Both the position numbers and the translations under genes were made by a program. The notes below the pieces were generated by a model. The model was not told where the DNA came from and did no database searches. It saw nothing but the letters and a program-made list of their open reading frames with translations. Of a stretch of 29,950 bases of DNA, positions 1 to 9,996 are shown piece by piece (position 1 is the stretch's first letter; every line of letters starts with the position of its first letter). The stretch is from Oehlia diaphana (Eukaryota > Glomeromycota > Glomeromycetes > Glomerales > Glomeraceae), in contig QZLH01000439.1 in assembly GCA_003833135.1 (NCBI GenBank), positions 49,397 through 79,346 on the forward strand. The letters are read 5' to 3'.

Positions 1-275
1 ATTTAGTATACTAATCAATAAATAATATATAATGTATATAAATATAATATGTAATAACTAATAAACTAACTTGTATTAAAACAAATACTTAAAATAAATA
101 ATGCAAAAGCGAACATATTTTATTATTCAGTCAAAATATCTGTTTGAAATTTGTACCTGTACTAAATCTTTTTCTCCTTAAATGCAAATTAATTATATTT
201 ACTTGATAAGTGTCCATTCGGAATATTAGAATTAAGGGTTTGCTTTATTTTATTAATAAATTTTAAGATTTTTCA

Positions 276-415
276 TTTCGGTATTTTGAATTTCGGGATT
301 ATGAAGTGTCGGGCTTATGAAATGTCGGGATTATGGCAATTCGGGATTTTGACGTTTCGGTATTAGAGTGTTGGGATTTCGTACCTTCGGGATTTCGAGT
401 TTCAGGATTTCGTAG
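276..415. repeat. Degenerate tandem repeat, period about 16 bp, roughly nine units
   Basis: Units run TTTCGGTATTTTGAA, TTTCGGGATTATGAAG, TGTCGGGCTTATGAAA, TGTCGGGATTATGGCA, ATTCGGGATTTTGACG and so on, 14-16 bp each, with the core TCGGGATT most conserved. The last three units drift (TTGGGATTTCG, TTCGGGATTTCG, TTTCAGGATTTCG). The same TCGGGATT word recurs at 3296-3303, inside the right arm of the element at 2634-3332, so the array may be sub-terminal repeat material of a related transposable element. The period and units are read directly; the link to an element is inference. Confidence 0.7.
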
Positions 416-420
416 CAAAC

Positions 421-1548
421 TATAAATTGGGTTATAAAGTCAGCCAATATTAAAGTATTGCTGGTCGAATTATCTTATCTGGTAAATATTTAATATGTAA
501 CTTGCAGTGTACGTAACGTAACGCATTCCTATTAATTGCAACTGATTAGAATTAATATAGCACAATCTTTAAATAACAATATAAATGCAAACGAGACGTT
601 GATGCAAATTTTTTTAAAAAAAAGGTTAGAATACGTCAAAAATCTATCAAATGGCAAAGAAATTAAAAAGATTATTTATTTCAACGGTCGTTCCGCACAT
701 TATGGATAGAAATTTGGTTACTGATCAAAAATCTTTATTTCCTTCGTCAATATCGTCTAATTCGCCTTTTACTAAAAATTTAAGATTAAACCTTTTGTCC
801 AAATATTTAAAATATTTTTATAAAATCCAAAACCTACAAATCCGCAAAAAATTCGTAATCTATTGATAAGCATTTAATTTGCGATAATCTACACATAAGC
901 GTCTGTCGATTCCTTTCTTGTCTACAATAACTACCGGTGAGGCTAGTAATATATACTACAATTACTAGTACAATATGTACATCTATATACCGCACAATCT
1001 CTCGCTTTCATGGGCTTGCTGATTTTGTATGTCCTTGTTTTTCCATTCTAGTAATTTCTTCTTAAAGGAAACTTTTATGCTTAGGATTATATCTGTGAGA
1101 AATATAATTCTATCAATTTTTCACAAAATCACTTGAATTTTTGCCCATAAAACCATGTAATTAGATCTTTATTATACAAGTATTACAAGTATTAGATTTA
1201 AAATATTAATTAATTAAAAAAACCTGGAAACTTTTTGTTTTAATAGCATTAAAAACAGAATAGTGAATTATGTGTACTGTCATATATACACAAAATTAGC
1301 CCCACACACGCGAAACTTAAAGCACATAACGCACATAAGGATTTGCCCAAAATCTCTCGACCAAAGAAAAGACGCACTAAGGCAATGCTAAGACATAATA
1401 TACAATGGAAGCATTCTAATAAATTCAACACTTCCGTTTGCACTTAACCCTAATATGAATTCCGATAATGATATTATCCGAAATTTTATTTATAGTATTT
1501 AATAAATTATAAAGTTTCCAATCATAGAAATTTTTTCAGAAATTCTTA
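421..1548. other. Intergenic stretch without a supported gene
   Basis: Two short open frames lie here (651-866 plus, 1249-1443 minus). Neither has a recognisable domain, a splice partner or a convincing start context, so I leave them out. The 1485-1490 TTTATT (AATAAA on the minus strand) is a plausible poly(A) signal for the gene ending at 1549. A near-palindrome, TCCGATAATGATATTATCCGA, sits at 1460-1481. Nothing else stands out in the AT-rich sequence. Confidence 0.5.
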
Positions 1549-2222
1549 TTATACTATCCTGGTTTTAGTGTTATTACCAGGGATTCTCAAGATTTCATTT
1601 TGGTTTTGTATATTATTACCGGGAATTCTCATAACGTCATCCTGGTTTTGTCTTCTTCTTTGATTCCATTTATAACCAAAAATTCCAATCACTATTATAA
1701 GTGCGGTACCCGCAATGCCACTAACTGCACCAATTACAATTTTCAGTGTTTCCGAAGGTGGTAGCGTCTTGGCTGGTGGTGATGATGATATTGAAGGTGA
1801 AGGTATATTTGAAGAGTTTGATATGGTTGATGTAGGAATTTGAGGAGAGTATGGTAGGTATGGCTCAGAACATCCAGGACATCCAGTTTCACTACAACAG
1901 GCACTAGGTTTACCAGTAATCCCACAACAGCCAAACACGCAAGGAGACAATACCTCTGCTACTTTGCCTCTACCAGTACAATTCCATAAGGTTTCCGAAC
2001 CACAATCACTACCTAAGAACCGAATAATTATAAAGTAAAAATGTATTTTAAATGCATATGAAAGTAAAAAAATTATTATTAATTACCACCACCGGTAAAC
2101 GACAATTCTCCACCACAGTATTTTCCTACGCCTAAATTTTTAGTGCATAGGCAAGCGTGAGTATAATAGACGAAGAAGAACAAGAGAGTTAAGACAAATA
2201 AAAGTCGAATGAAATGATTCAT
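1549..2222 (-). CDS. Small secreted Cys-rich protein with a single C-terminal membrane anchor (2 exons)
   Basis: Exon 1 is 2222-2087 and exon 2 is 2012-1549, with a 74-bp GTAATT...TTAG intron (2086-2013). The spliced frame is 199 residues. The start ATG at 2222 gives a classic signal peptide (MNHFIRLLF then a Leu/Phe run, ending THA-C near residue 23). Residues 24-97 carry twelve cysteines, including CC pairs in FGCCG and SACCS. Residues 98-130 form a Pro/Ser/Thr-rich stalk. Residues 137-159 (IVIGAV...FGYKW) are a transmembrane helix followed by the basic stop NQRRR. The cytosolic tail is two 14-residue repeats with the core RIPGNN (residues 168-195). The likely topology is an ectodomain outside the plasma membrane and a short tail inside. 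I do not recognise the family; it could be a wall sensor or adhesin, but that is inference. Possible N-glycosylation sites are NCT and NSS. Confidence 0.75.
1564..1647 (-). repeat. 42-bp in-frame tandem duplication in the tail of the Cys-rich protein
   Basis: Two 42-bp units encode NQDDVMRIPGNNIQ and NQNEILRIPGNNTK. Differences are mostly conservative (DD/NE, VM/IL), so the duplication is not recent and the motif seems to be kept. It occupies most of the cytosolic tail after the membrane helix. Confidence 0.75.
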
Positions 2223-2633
2223 TTTTGCCCGATAACCCGCGGGAGTGAAAAAAAAAGAAATAAAAAGTAATGGATGGCTAATTTGAAACTTTTTAAACGT
2301 TTAGTATAAAGACTTAAATATAATTATGCCAAAAATAGGTAAAATGATGGTCACAAAATTTGGTCAGAAGTAATTTTAATTTCAAGGCTAAATAGAGTTA
2401 GCGTCAAAGATAATGGGCGCTGCGATTTTAATGGTTACTTAATTTAGTTTATTCAGGATTTTACACATGATATTTTTTAGGCTGACATTTTTGACGCATT
2501 ACGTCATTTAGATTAAAATATCTCTTATATTAAATTTTATGGGAATACTATATAATTCATTTATATGAAACATGATCTTGGACGCACTGCATAATAACAT
2601 TATTATGGTGTCGTAATTTGACATCTTAAAGAT

Positions 2634-3332
2634 AGCCGTTCCAAAAATCCTGACAACCATAATATTGACAGTCCATCGATAAATGAATGCAAATTATGAT
2701 TGAGAATCCTGATAATCTAAAATTTTGACAGCCAAAATCCTGACTAAGATTCAAATAAGATGAATTTAAGAATTTTTAATGCAATAGTTTCTAATTTTAG
2801 AAGACAAGGAATATATTAATAACCTAGTAATATACTGTATATAGTCCTTTTAATTAAATAAAAAAATTAAAAAATTTTCAATTTTAATTTTCATTAATAA
2901 TATAGTAGCGTTTTGCGTTTTGTCAATACTACAAAAAAACTGTGCGCAAAAAAAAAATCAATTTTAAAAAGACGCAAAATTTTTTTTTTAAATTATGAGA
3001 TAAATAAAGTCAAAAAGTTAACATGTCATAGTACAAAATAATATAAAATATTATAAATTTAATGAATTTAAACTTTTAAGAATTCATCAGTATTCCTTTA
3101 TGGTAAACAAGTAAAATTTCCATTAACCATTTATACTTTAAAGATCCATTACTGCGCCACATAATTTTTAAAATTATACGCTTAATGCTTAGTTGAAAAA
3201 TTATATAATTTATTTTTTTTAAAAAAAAAATTTTGAATTTTGACTGTCAAGATTTTTAACTGTCAGGATTTATGAAAATTGGGATTTGTTTCAATCGGGA
3301 TTTGATCTTGGTGTCAGGATTGTACGTAGGCT
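2634..3332. mobile_element. Possible non-autonomous (MITE-like) element with degenerate inverted sub-terminal repeats
   Basis: The word AATCCTGAC occurs at 2646-2654 and 2736-2744, with AATCCTGAT at 2705-2713. Its reverse complement GTCAGGATT occurs at 3262-3270 and 3313-3321, with GTCAAGATT at 3246-3254. The outer ends read AGCC (2634) and GGCT (3332). The interior is AT-rich, has no ORF, and contains a T8-A10 run (3213-3230). I could not fix a target-site duplication, so the borders are provisional. The arrangement suggests a short transposable element, but the superfamily cannot be told. Confidence 0.4.
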
Positions 3333-4465
3333 GTTGATATTAAAGTTGTAAGCCCGTTGCCCTTCCCATCCAATAACTAGTATAATTATTGTCTTTTTAC
3401 CAGTTTTTAATATTTTAAATAATTTATTTAGATACACATCGTCCTATTCTTTTACTGACAAAATAACGATCTACCCTAAATTCTAATAGGTCGTATAATA
3501 ATTATTTTTATTAATTAATTTAATTTCATTAGATACTATTTGTTGACATACTTTCTTAAATTTTATTTTATTTTTTTTTTTGCGTCGTTAGAATATTCCT
3601 TTTCGTCAATATATTTAACAATATTAATTATAATGGAATCTTGTGTAACTTAGATCATAAAATACGAATCGATAATAAAATACATATACCGTATATATCT
3701 CACTTATTTTCAATTATAAAACTTAATGACAATTAGAATTTTTGCAATTCATTGCATTAAATGCATTGTGATCTAAAAGAAACACCAAGTAAAATCTTGT
3801 GGTAGACGATGAACTGTCTCCAAATTCATGGCAATTAAATCACCAAAGTAAATCAAAAGGAATTGACCATAAAAATCTTAATCAATTAATAATATTGCAA
3901 AATTGCAAAATTTTATTTCTTTTGTTTTTTATTCATATGAGAACTTATACAGTATATCGGTGAAGAAAATTATAGTCTACTTTTTTAGGTAGAATTCACC
4001 TTTTTTATCTGGAAATATTAAGACATTAATAAATTTGGTGATAAAAGAGACAGTATTCATACCATGAATAAGAGCATGCAATTATTTGAGAGAATGAAAT
4101 TCAGATCGAAATCAACAAGTAATTTCTTTAATTCTTTAATTTGAGCCTAATATTTTTATTGAACGTTTAAGCTTAAAATTTTAAAACTGAACAGTAGTAC
4201 GCGAAATTCGGCTGAAATAATATTTTACCGATATAAGACGTAACGTAATACTATGTTAAGTCAGTAAGTCACATCATAAGACGTATTACTCAGTAAATTT
4301 GACGTACAATGTAACTTAAGTTGTATGACGTAAATAAATATATGTTACAATTGTTACATGATACTGTTTGAATATGGATTAATTTTGATTGGTTAGATAG
4401 TTAATACTTAGTTACGTCATAAGTCACTCTTTATGTCATGACGTTGTCATATGACATGTGACATG
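3333..4465. other. AT-rich intergenic DNA; last part dense in ACGT palindromes
   Basis: No gene is visible. From about 4230 to 4465 the sequence is crowded with GACGTA/TACGTC words. TATGACGTAA (4324-4333) is matched by its exact reverse complement TTACGTCATA (4412-4421), and the stretch ends in ATGACATGTGACATGTGTCA. These look like CRE/bZIP-type half sites, but nothing here proves a promoter. Confidence 0.4.
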
Positions 4466-4501
4466 TGTCACGAAGATCGACGAGAATCGGCCTGAAATCG
4501 G

Positions 4502-4580
4502 AATAACTTACTCCTATAGTAACTTATCAATTTAATAACTTATTTCGAAGTAACTTATCGGTATGATAACTTACTCGAAG
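4502..4580 (+). repeat. Five tandem 16-bp repeats just upstream of a TATA box
   Basis: Units are AATAACTTACTCCTAT, AGTAACTTATCAATTT, AATAACTTATTTCGA, AGTAACTTATCGGTAT and GATAACTTACTCGAAG. The core (A/G)TAACTTA is invariant in all five. They end 10 bp before the TATA box at 4590, which is the position of upstream activating repeats in an LTR U3. Confidence 0.75.
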
Positions 4581-4589
4581 ATACGATAT

Positions 4590-4600
4590 AGTATAAAAAG
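4590..4600 (+). promoter_or_regulatory. TATA box of the candidate LTR
   Basis: AGTATAAAAAG follows the 16-bp repeats and precedes a purine-rich leader. It is a better match to a TATA element than the surrounding AT-rich sequence requires, and its place inside the LTR fits the U3/R border. Confidence 0.45.
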
Positions 4601-4679
4601 ACAAGGTAAACGAAGCGATAAAGGGGGATTTCAGAGAAAGGTTTATTTAGTATTAATTTTAGTTTAGTTTTCTATTGGT

Positions 4680-4713
4680 AATATTGCAGATCGCCGGTGG
4701 AGGCAGCAATATT
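4680..4713 (+). other. Hairpin in the predicted LTR transcript leader
   Basis: AATATTGC (4680-4687) and GCAATATT (4706-4713) form a perfect 8-bp stem around an 18-nt loop that is GC-rich compared with its surroundings (core GATCGCCGGTGGAGGC). It lies about 85 bp after the TATA box, so it would be transcribed near the 5' end of the element RNA. Confidence 0.5.
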
Positions 4714-5069
4714 TTATTTTATTTTATATTTTATGATTTATGAAGTCTATTATTGATTATTTATTTATTTTGTATGATTACATTTATTGTTTATTCCCAA
4801 TAAATATAAATTTTAAATTTATTTACATATAAACTTTAAATTGACATATACACCTTATTTTTTGTAAAATAAATTCTGCGTACTTCTGTTACTATCACGT
4901 GACTTTGACGAGAACCGATAGTAACACATGTTAACTGTACTATTTACTCCAATCTCATAAAATTAATTAACGAGATTTCTCTTTAAAGAGCCCGGGAGTC
5001 TGCGGTAAACATAAATATTTCATGATTTTTTCGTTTTTTTAAACTTGATATGTTTATTAACTTATAACT

Positions 5070-5273
5070 ATGGTTGAAGATATTAAACATCAACAAGCAC
5101 GGATCACCTTTGGACAACTAATAGAGATAGTAGCTCCTAAATGTAAAACTGAACTTGCAAGAGGAATTCTATTTCATCGTATAAAATACGGTAGTTTGGT
5201 CATAGATATACTTTACATATCTCAGCTCGCTCTAGTACTATCTATATATATGAAGAACAATTTAATAAATTAA
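5070..5273 (+). mobile_element. Possible Ty3/gypsy polyprotein fragment (pre-protease region)
   Basis: The 67-residue frame contains QQARITFGQLIEIVAPKCKT followed by ELARGI. This resembles, from memory, the short 'ITFGQLL...P..R..L..GL' stretch found just before the aspartic protease in gypsy-type polyproteins of Glomeromycotina. The frame ends after an unrelated hydrophobic tail, and no protease follows in any plus frame. It starts only 144 bp after the candidate LTR, too close for an intact internal region, so it is either an internally deleted element or an independent scrap. Confidence is limited because no alignment was possible. Confidence 0.35.
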
Positions 5274-5787
5274 TAAAAGTAAATTGATTTACTGCTTATT
5301 ACAATTTAATTATTGTTGCTGACTTAGCCAAGTTTTTCAAAAAAAACTTGTCACCTAATCACCAACGTTAAGGTGCAGCAACATTGATCAGGAAAAGGAA
5401 AGGGAAAGGGAAAGGACGAAATAGAAACGAAATACACACTCATTAATGGGCGAAGTTTCATGATATTTTTAATTTCGCCCAAAATTCTACCCTAATTCTG
5501 GTAAGGTGACAATCACCAGCGGTGATATTTAGCAATACTTGCAATTATATTACTCTGACGTTACACGAAATTTTACAGTACAAGAAATATTTTCGCATTT
5601 CAACGAAAATATGCAAAAAATATAAAAAATATATTTAACAATGTCATTCATTAATTATATTTATTTATAAATTATAATTTCTTGAATATTTCAATGTAAA
5701 ATCATATAAATAAAAAAGTCTACCACTACAGAAACAATTAAAAAATTAAAATCAAAGTTTTCTCCAAAAGAAAAATGATCGATGGCA
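5274..5787. other. Intergenic stretch with a GGGAAA microsatellite and a small hairpin
   Basis: A purine run of (GGGAAA)n type lies at 5391-5416. GGGCGAAGTT (5448-5457) pairs with AATTTCGCCC (5471-5480) with one mismatch, around a 13-nt loop. No coding region is supported. Confidence 0.5.
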
Positions 5788-6138
5788 ATGGTAATTCAGC
5801 CGACGTTGTCTAAAAATGATCTGGCAACTCTTGAAATATGGGTCAGTGAAAAAAAAAAATACGTTATACAAAATTTACCTTTAAAATGGTTCAAATTTTG
5901 AGAAAATATTAAAGAAAAGTTTAGAGCAAGAAGAGTAAGGAGAAACAATATTGTCTTAGTTGTAATTCTTCAAGCAATAAATTCAAGTTCGTGATTGTAG
6001 CCTAGATCGGTCATGTGAAAACGATGTGCAGTTGATATTCTTGCCTGGACTGCGTCTCAAGATTTACATGCGCAATTTTTTCTTCGCGTAAACATGTTAG
6101 AACTTAGAATAGAGGGTTATTATTGCATGAAAAAATAA
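5788..6138 (+). pseudogene. Eroded coding relic of unknown family
   Basis: From the ATG at 5788 one frame stays protein-like to 6138 but is broken by in-frame stops. Coherent blocks include NDLATLEIWVSEKKKYVIQN, then ENIKEKFRARRVRRNNIVLV, and later ILAWTASQDLHAQFF and LELRIEGYY. The lack of frameshifts but presence of several stops suggests a fairly young relic. I do not recognise the family; retroelement or host gene are both possible. Confidence 0.4.
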
Positions 6139-7111
6139 AGTAGCCATTAGATGAAACATTATATATTGATCTGGGCATCACCCGATTTGAATTTATTTAA
6201 AAATTGGCTACGCCTTTGTGTTGAACTAACCGCAGTGCATCTATTTTTAATGTTCAATTAATAAATTGTGTATATAAGCTCTTTCGTCATGTATTTTTTT
6301 CCCGAAAGTTCTAGCAAATAATTCATATCACAGCTTTTCATGAATTAATGATTTGCGATGGTTGATCCAGTGTCCCTGAGTGCTGAAGTTCATGATACTA
6401 GAATGGAACGAAAATGGAATTGGAAAGGTCTGTTAACAGATCGACTCAATTGTCACATAATAAACGGAAATTTTTTATTACCCGTTTTTGTTAATATAGG
6501 TCGGACAGATTATTTCAGGGTATATGAGTCTTGTAGTTGGCGATAATTGTGATAGGAACAAATTAGACGGATTTCGGTTCTAAAAGGCAACATATTTGGA
6601 GTGTAAATTTTCTTGCCAACACAAAATATGACGCAAGTGATTTTTTGAAGCGACAAAATAAATTATTGACGAGAAAGAAGAGCATATGTGGGGAATTTTC
6701 GGACCTTTTAAAAGGGCGAAACGGAGTTCACGAAACACAGGCCTGGCTCTTCTCTTAATAAAAAAAAGACGAAAAAGTGTAGCGATTTACTAATTTTTTT
6801 CCCAAATTCTGATCGGTATTTTTTTTCTCTGGTTGTGATCAGTCTGTGTAACCTTGAGTTGTCTGATAACACAATTTCGACATTCATCATGGAAGAGTTA
6901 ACACGTCTGCGTTTCTGTGATTTCATAGTTAGCCGTTAAATCTCCCCCTTTAACAGACGAATAAAAAATTTTTTTTCTTTTACTAACAAGATCATTTTTT
7001 TAATGATAAAAACTATTAATTAAATATGATAAAGCTTCTATTTACATAAATTTTCACCATCTAATCTAAATTACATAGTTGGCGATTGTAACAAATTCAA
7101 CAATTGAATAA
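6139..7111. other. Intergenic stretch without a supported gene
   Basis: Short open frames at 6358-6546 (plus) and 6708-6926 (minus) show no recognisable motif and no splice partner. They may be further relics of the repeat material on either side. No RNA gene seen. Confidence 0.4.
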
Positions 7112-8600
7112 GTGCGTACTTCATCGCAAGATTGTTTAAATCAACAAGAAGCTGAATTACAACTGATATATCAGCTTCAGTTCGTTGACAATGGAACATC
7201 CAAGAACAATTGGTCATTTGAAGAGCTCAAGAATAAAAACACGGTCAATTCAAGAATCTGTAATGCGCTGGGTAACGGGCCATCAGAATTATAACGTCAT
7301 CAAAAACATCGATTAACTTCAATAAAAAAAAAAATTTTTTTCAATTTTCACGATTTTAGAGGGCTTATTTTTACGTTGCTTTTACCTTTATGTTCACTTA
7401 ATCAATCATGTTTCACTTATTTTTATCTTTTTAATTTAATCTTTTCCCTGTTTTCAAGAATGATGAAAGTTCTTTTCTATGGCAAATTTGATTATTATCC
7501 TGATAAACTTTGAATTTGGGATAACAGATCCAAGCATCTAGGAGTTCATTCATCGGCAACTACTAAAGAGCTACCTAGTGTTCTCCTTTACTTCTCTCTA
7601 TATTTCACTAAGAATTTATATCCTGGTGCTTATTGAACTGTGCTACGTCTTAAGTAACAAAAGGTAAAGCTAAAGTTGATTATAATTTTATGAGTTCTCA
7701 ATTAAACTTATTTGCATATCTATTAATATTCCTCTAAACTTTTTACCTTAGGATAGAAACTGATGCCTTCTCCTTGATACAAACGTAAAATCACAGGTGG
7801 TGATGAGATGCGAGTTTGCAAAATCTTAAATGTAAAGCCGTAAAAAATGTGCATACCAAGAATAAAAAGTATTTGCGCATCACATTGTTACGGAGGATGA
7901 TTGGCCGTTTTAAGAAAAGGTATGATAAATGTAAAATATTATGTATAAATTGTGGTAATTTACTAACATTTTTTCTTTTTATCCATAAAGTCAAAATATA
8001 CCGCTTCTACACAAAGTGTCATTCAAACTCAAAAAGTGTAAAGTAACTTAAACCGATGTTGTATCAGGCAAACAATCAAAATTTATTCTTCTTGAACCAG
8101 AAATGGATGCGGAATATTCAGCGGCTTCCTTGCATGCCACATGCGATTTCAGGGATTATTGCCGGTAGAAATTTTTGAAGTATGTGCAAAAAGGCGTTTT
8201 CGTTTTTCAACGTCAAAAACAAGAGGAAGGTTAAGCAGGTTCAAAGACCGTAGATATTTTGTGTTGTACTCATATATCCATATGCCGGAGTCCACTCTGA
8301 TTTGTGAGTTACTAAAATTTGTATATTCTATTTATTGAATTAGCATTTCTCTTTCGTTATTATTACTACTTATATAGCCTATCATTAACATTATATTTTT
8401 TGTAATATAGTTCAATTATGGTCAAGAAATTAAGTAAGATAGTTAGTATTCTGATGAGAACTTGTTAATTTGCTAATGCTATATAAGGAGCAAACATATA
8501 AATCTTTATGTAATCTTTAAGCCATACTGTATGTTCATGAAGTGTCTAGCCAATGAAAATAAAAATGTAGCATATTTACGTATTTGAGAAATAAACCCTA
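7112..8600 (+). pseudogene. Decayed gene copy A of an unrecognised family (paralogue of 23500-25830)
   Basis: Several islands are collinear with the relic at 23500-25830. 7201-7235 (CAAGAACAATTGGTCATTTG...) matches 23780-23815. 7398-7440 (TTAATCAATCATGTTTCAC) matches about 23905-23945. 7903-7960 (GGCCGTTTTAAGAAAAGGTA...) matches 24811-24872. 8093-8122 (GAACCAGAAATGGATGCGGA...) matches 24945-24975. The 3' end 8456-8597, including AGCCAATGAAAATAAAAATG and AATAAA, matches 25713-25826. Open pieces exist (7112-7294, 7816-8046, 8141-8338) but no single frame joins them. The middle piece has a zinc-ribbon-like KRYDKCK...CINCG. The function is unknown; the copies could be a host gene family or a transposon-borne gene. 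Confidence 0.5.
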
Positions 8601-9334
8601 TATTTTTTTTTGGTGAAAATGAATTTTTTTTTTTAAAAAAAAAAAAAGTGTATATATGTTAGGGGTCGAGTTAACTCGAGTGTATGTGATGGGTAAATTA
8701 CATCAAACATTAATCGTTGATTACATCAGATGAGCCTATTATCATGGGAACCGATGAATTTCGAATGACGTCATGAAAGTGAACATACAGTTACTTACAG
8801 TTACTTGAAAATATGGTCTAAAAAAAGTCAACTTTTCTATCAGCTCTTGGTCTTATTGACTTATTATCAAATTTAGGGAGGTAAGTACTGATTACATTGA
8901 TGTATGTATGAGAATAGTAGCACGTGAACAAAAAACTCTTATGGAGAGCTAAGCACAGTGAGATTAATTAGCAAATGGAACGCTCGCTTGCGCGACAGTT
9001 TAAACATCAAATATGGATTACGTACGCCAAGCCAACAACTTTACAACCAGATCTTACAAAACAACCGATACGATGATCGTCTTCGGATTAACCATTATCA
9101 ATGCCAGAACACAGACGAACATTATATTCCACAGTGGATCATCATTATAACGTCAAATTATTTACACGTGGGTGGTTGGATAGTTTAATTCATGATTGTC
9201 AGGATATCAGGATAGACAATTATTTTATAGAAAACATTCAAATTTTATTACATATTTTCTTTATTATCATATTATTATAACATAGATTTCAGTTTATACT
9301 ATTATTTAATTTTTCTTTTTTTTTCTGCGCCTTC
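8601..9334. other. Intergenic stretch with T11-A13 run and a short unassigned frame
   Basis: An uninterrupted T11 followed by A13 lies at 8624-8647. The frame at 8958-9188 begins at GTG, has no recognised domain and is not called as a gene. GTTAACTCGAG and TGACGTCA-type palindromes occur around 8670 and 8768. Confidence 0.35.
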
Positions 9335-9500
9335 TTAGCGTGAATAATGGGCAGGACGATTCCTCTCCAGTGCCTAGGGGGTTGGACGAACTCGCATTAG
9401 ATTAGTTTTGTTATCGTTTTTGTAATTCGATCTGCTAGCGTGTGCTTGTAGTCCCGGAACCATGTCTATATAATAAAAATAAAATTTAAAATAAAAAAAA
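9335..9500 (+). mobile_element. GC-richer island ending in an A-rich tail; possible 3' end of a non-LTR retrotransposon
   Basis: Roughly 9335-9470 (words such as GTGCCTAGGGGGTTGGACGA and AGCGTGTGCTTGTAGTCCCG) is clearly richer in G and C than everything around it. It is followed by an A-rich tail of irregular AATAAAA/AAAATAAAA units to 9500. A GC-richer 3'UTR closed by a poly(A)-like tail is the layout of LINE or SINE ends. There is no ORF and no tRNA-like promoter that I can identify, so it could also be a non-coding RNA. Confidence 0.35.
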
Positions 9501-9996
9501 ATTAGCAAATGGTCAAATAACAACTATAAATTGGAGAATAAAATCAATGTTTACATTTTACAGTATTTATATTTTAATAATTTAATTTGCAGTAGTGTCT
9601 GTATTCTTGTCTTTTTTTGCGATATAATTTAACGTACAAAAATTTAAAAATAAAAAATTTCTAAAAAATATTTATTAATGCGCATTTTGATTACAAAATT
9701 TTTTGTAAGTTAATTATTTATAATTTATAATATACATTTAAGAATAAAAAATGAATCATTATAACTAATAAAACTAATAAAGTTGTACTTTAAAACTGTA
9801 AACTACTTAAGTGGTAACCTATTGTTTATACGGTATCCTCAGCACGTTCCTCAATTCCCTAACTTCGTAAAAAATATACAAATGTGAACTTGAGCGTGAG
9901 AACAAGAATAGAAATGGGAAGATTGGGAAGGAGAAGAGCGAATGAGAGAACGTGAACTTTGAACGTGAGGATGAGGATGTATAGCTAACAATTTTA
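9501..9996. other. 3' flank of the RNF213-like gene with a purine-rich tract
   Basis: No gene. 9885-9980 is almost all purine on the plus strand (AGATTGGGAAGGAGAAGAGC and the repeated GAACGTGA/GAGCGTGAG words), hence a pyrimidine tract just past the stop of the minus-strand gene. AATAAA on the minus strand (9998-9993) overlaps the stop codon and is a possible poly(A) signal. Confidence 0.45.

Larger units (their letters stand above)
4466..4926 (+). mobile_element. Candidate LTR (solo or 5' LTR) of an LTR retrotransposon
   Basis: It begins TGTCAC (4466) and ends GTAACA (4926), a near-match to the TG...CA inverted ends of LTRs. It is flanked by CATG on both sides (4462-4465 and 4927-4930), a possible 4-bp target duplication. 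Inside, in the order expected of U3-R-U5, are five 16-bp promoter-proximal repeats (4502-4580), a TATA box (AGTATAAAAAG, 4590-4600), and an AATAAA signal (4799-4804). Two flanking CATGs would mean a solo LTR. The alternative is a 5' LTR of the damaged element whose protein fragment lies at 5070. Because the left flank is rich in CATG words, the duplication could be chance. Confidence 0.5.

Noticed and set aside
276..415. CRISPR-like array
   Set aside because: The 16-bp period has no spacers and the units are adjacent and degenerate; the genome is eukaryotic.
1249..1443. Small Cys/Leu-rich minus-strand ORF
   Set aside because: Hydrophobic, but with no clear signal-peptide layout, no motif and no conserved neighbour; length is within chance.
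1743..1934. Second minus-strand frame over the Cys-rich gene
   Set aside because: It overlaps exon 2 in another frame and gives His/Leu-rich low-complexity sequence; the spliced frame with signal peptide and membrane helix explains the region.
8958..9188. 76-codon plus-strand frame
   Set aside because: Starts only at GTG, and I see no motif or splice partner; may be a relic but cannot be supported.
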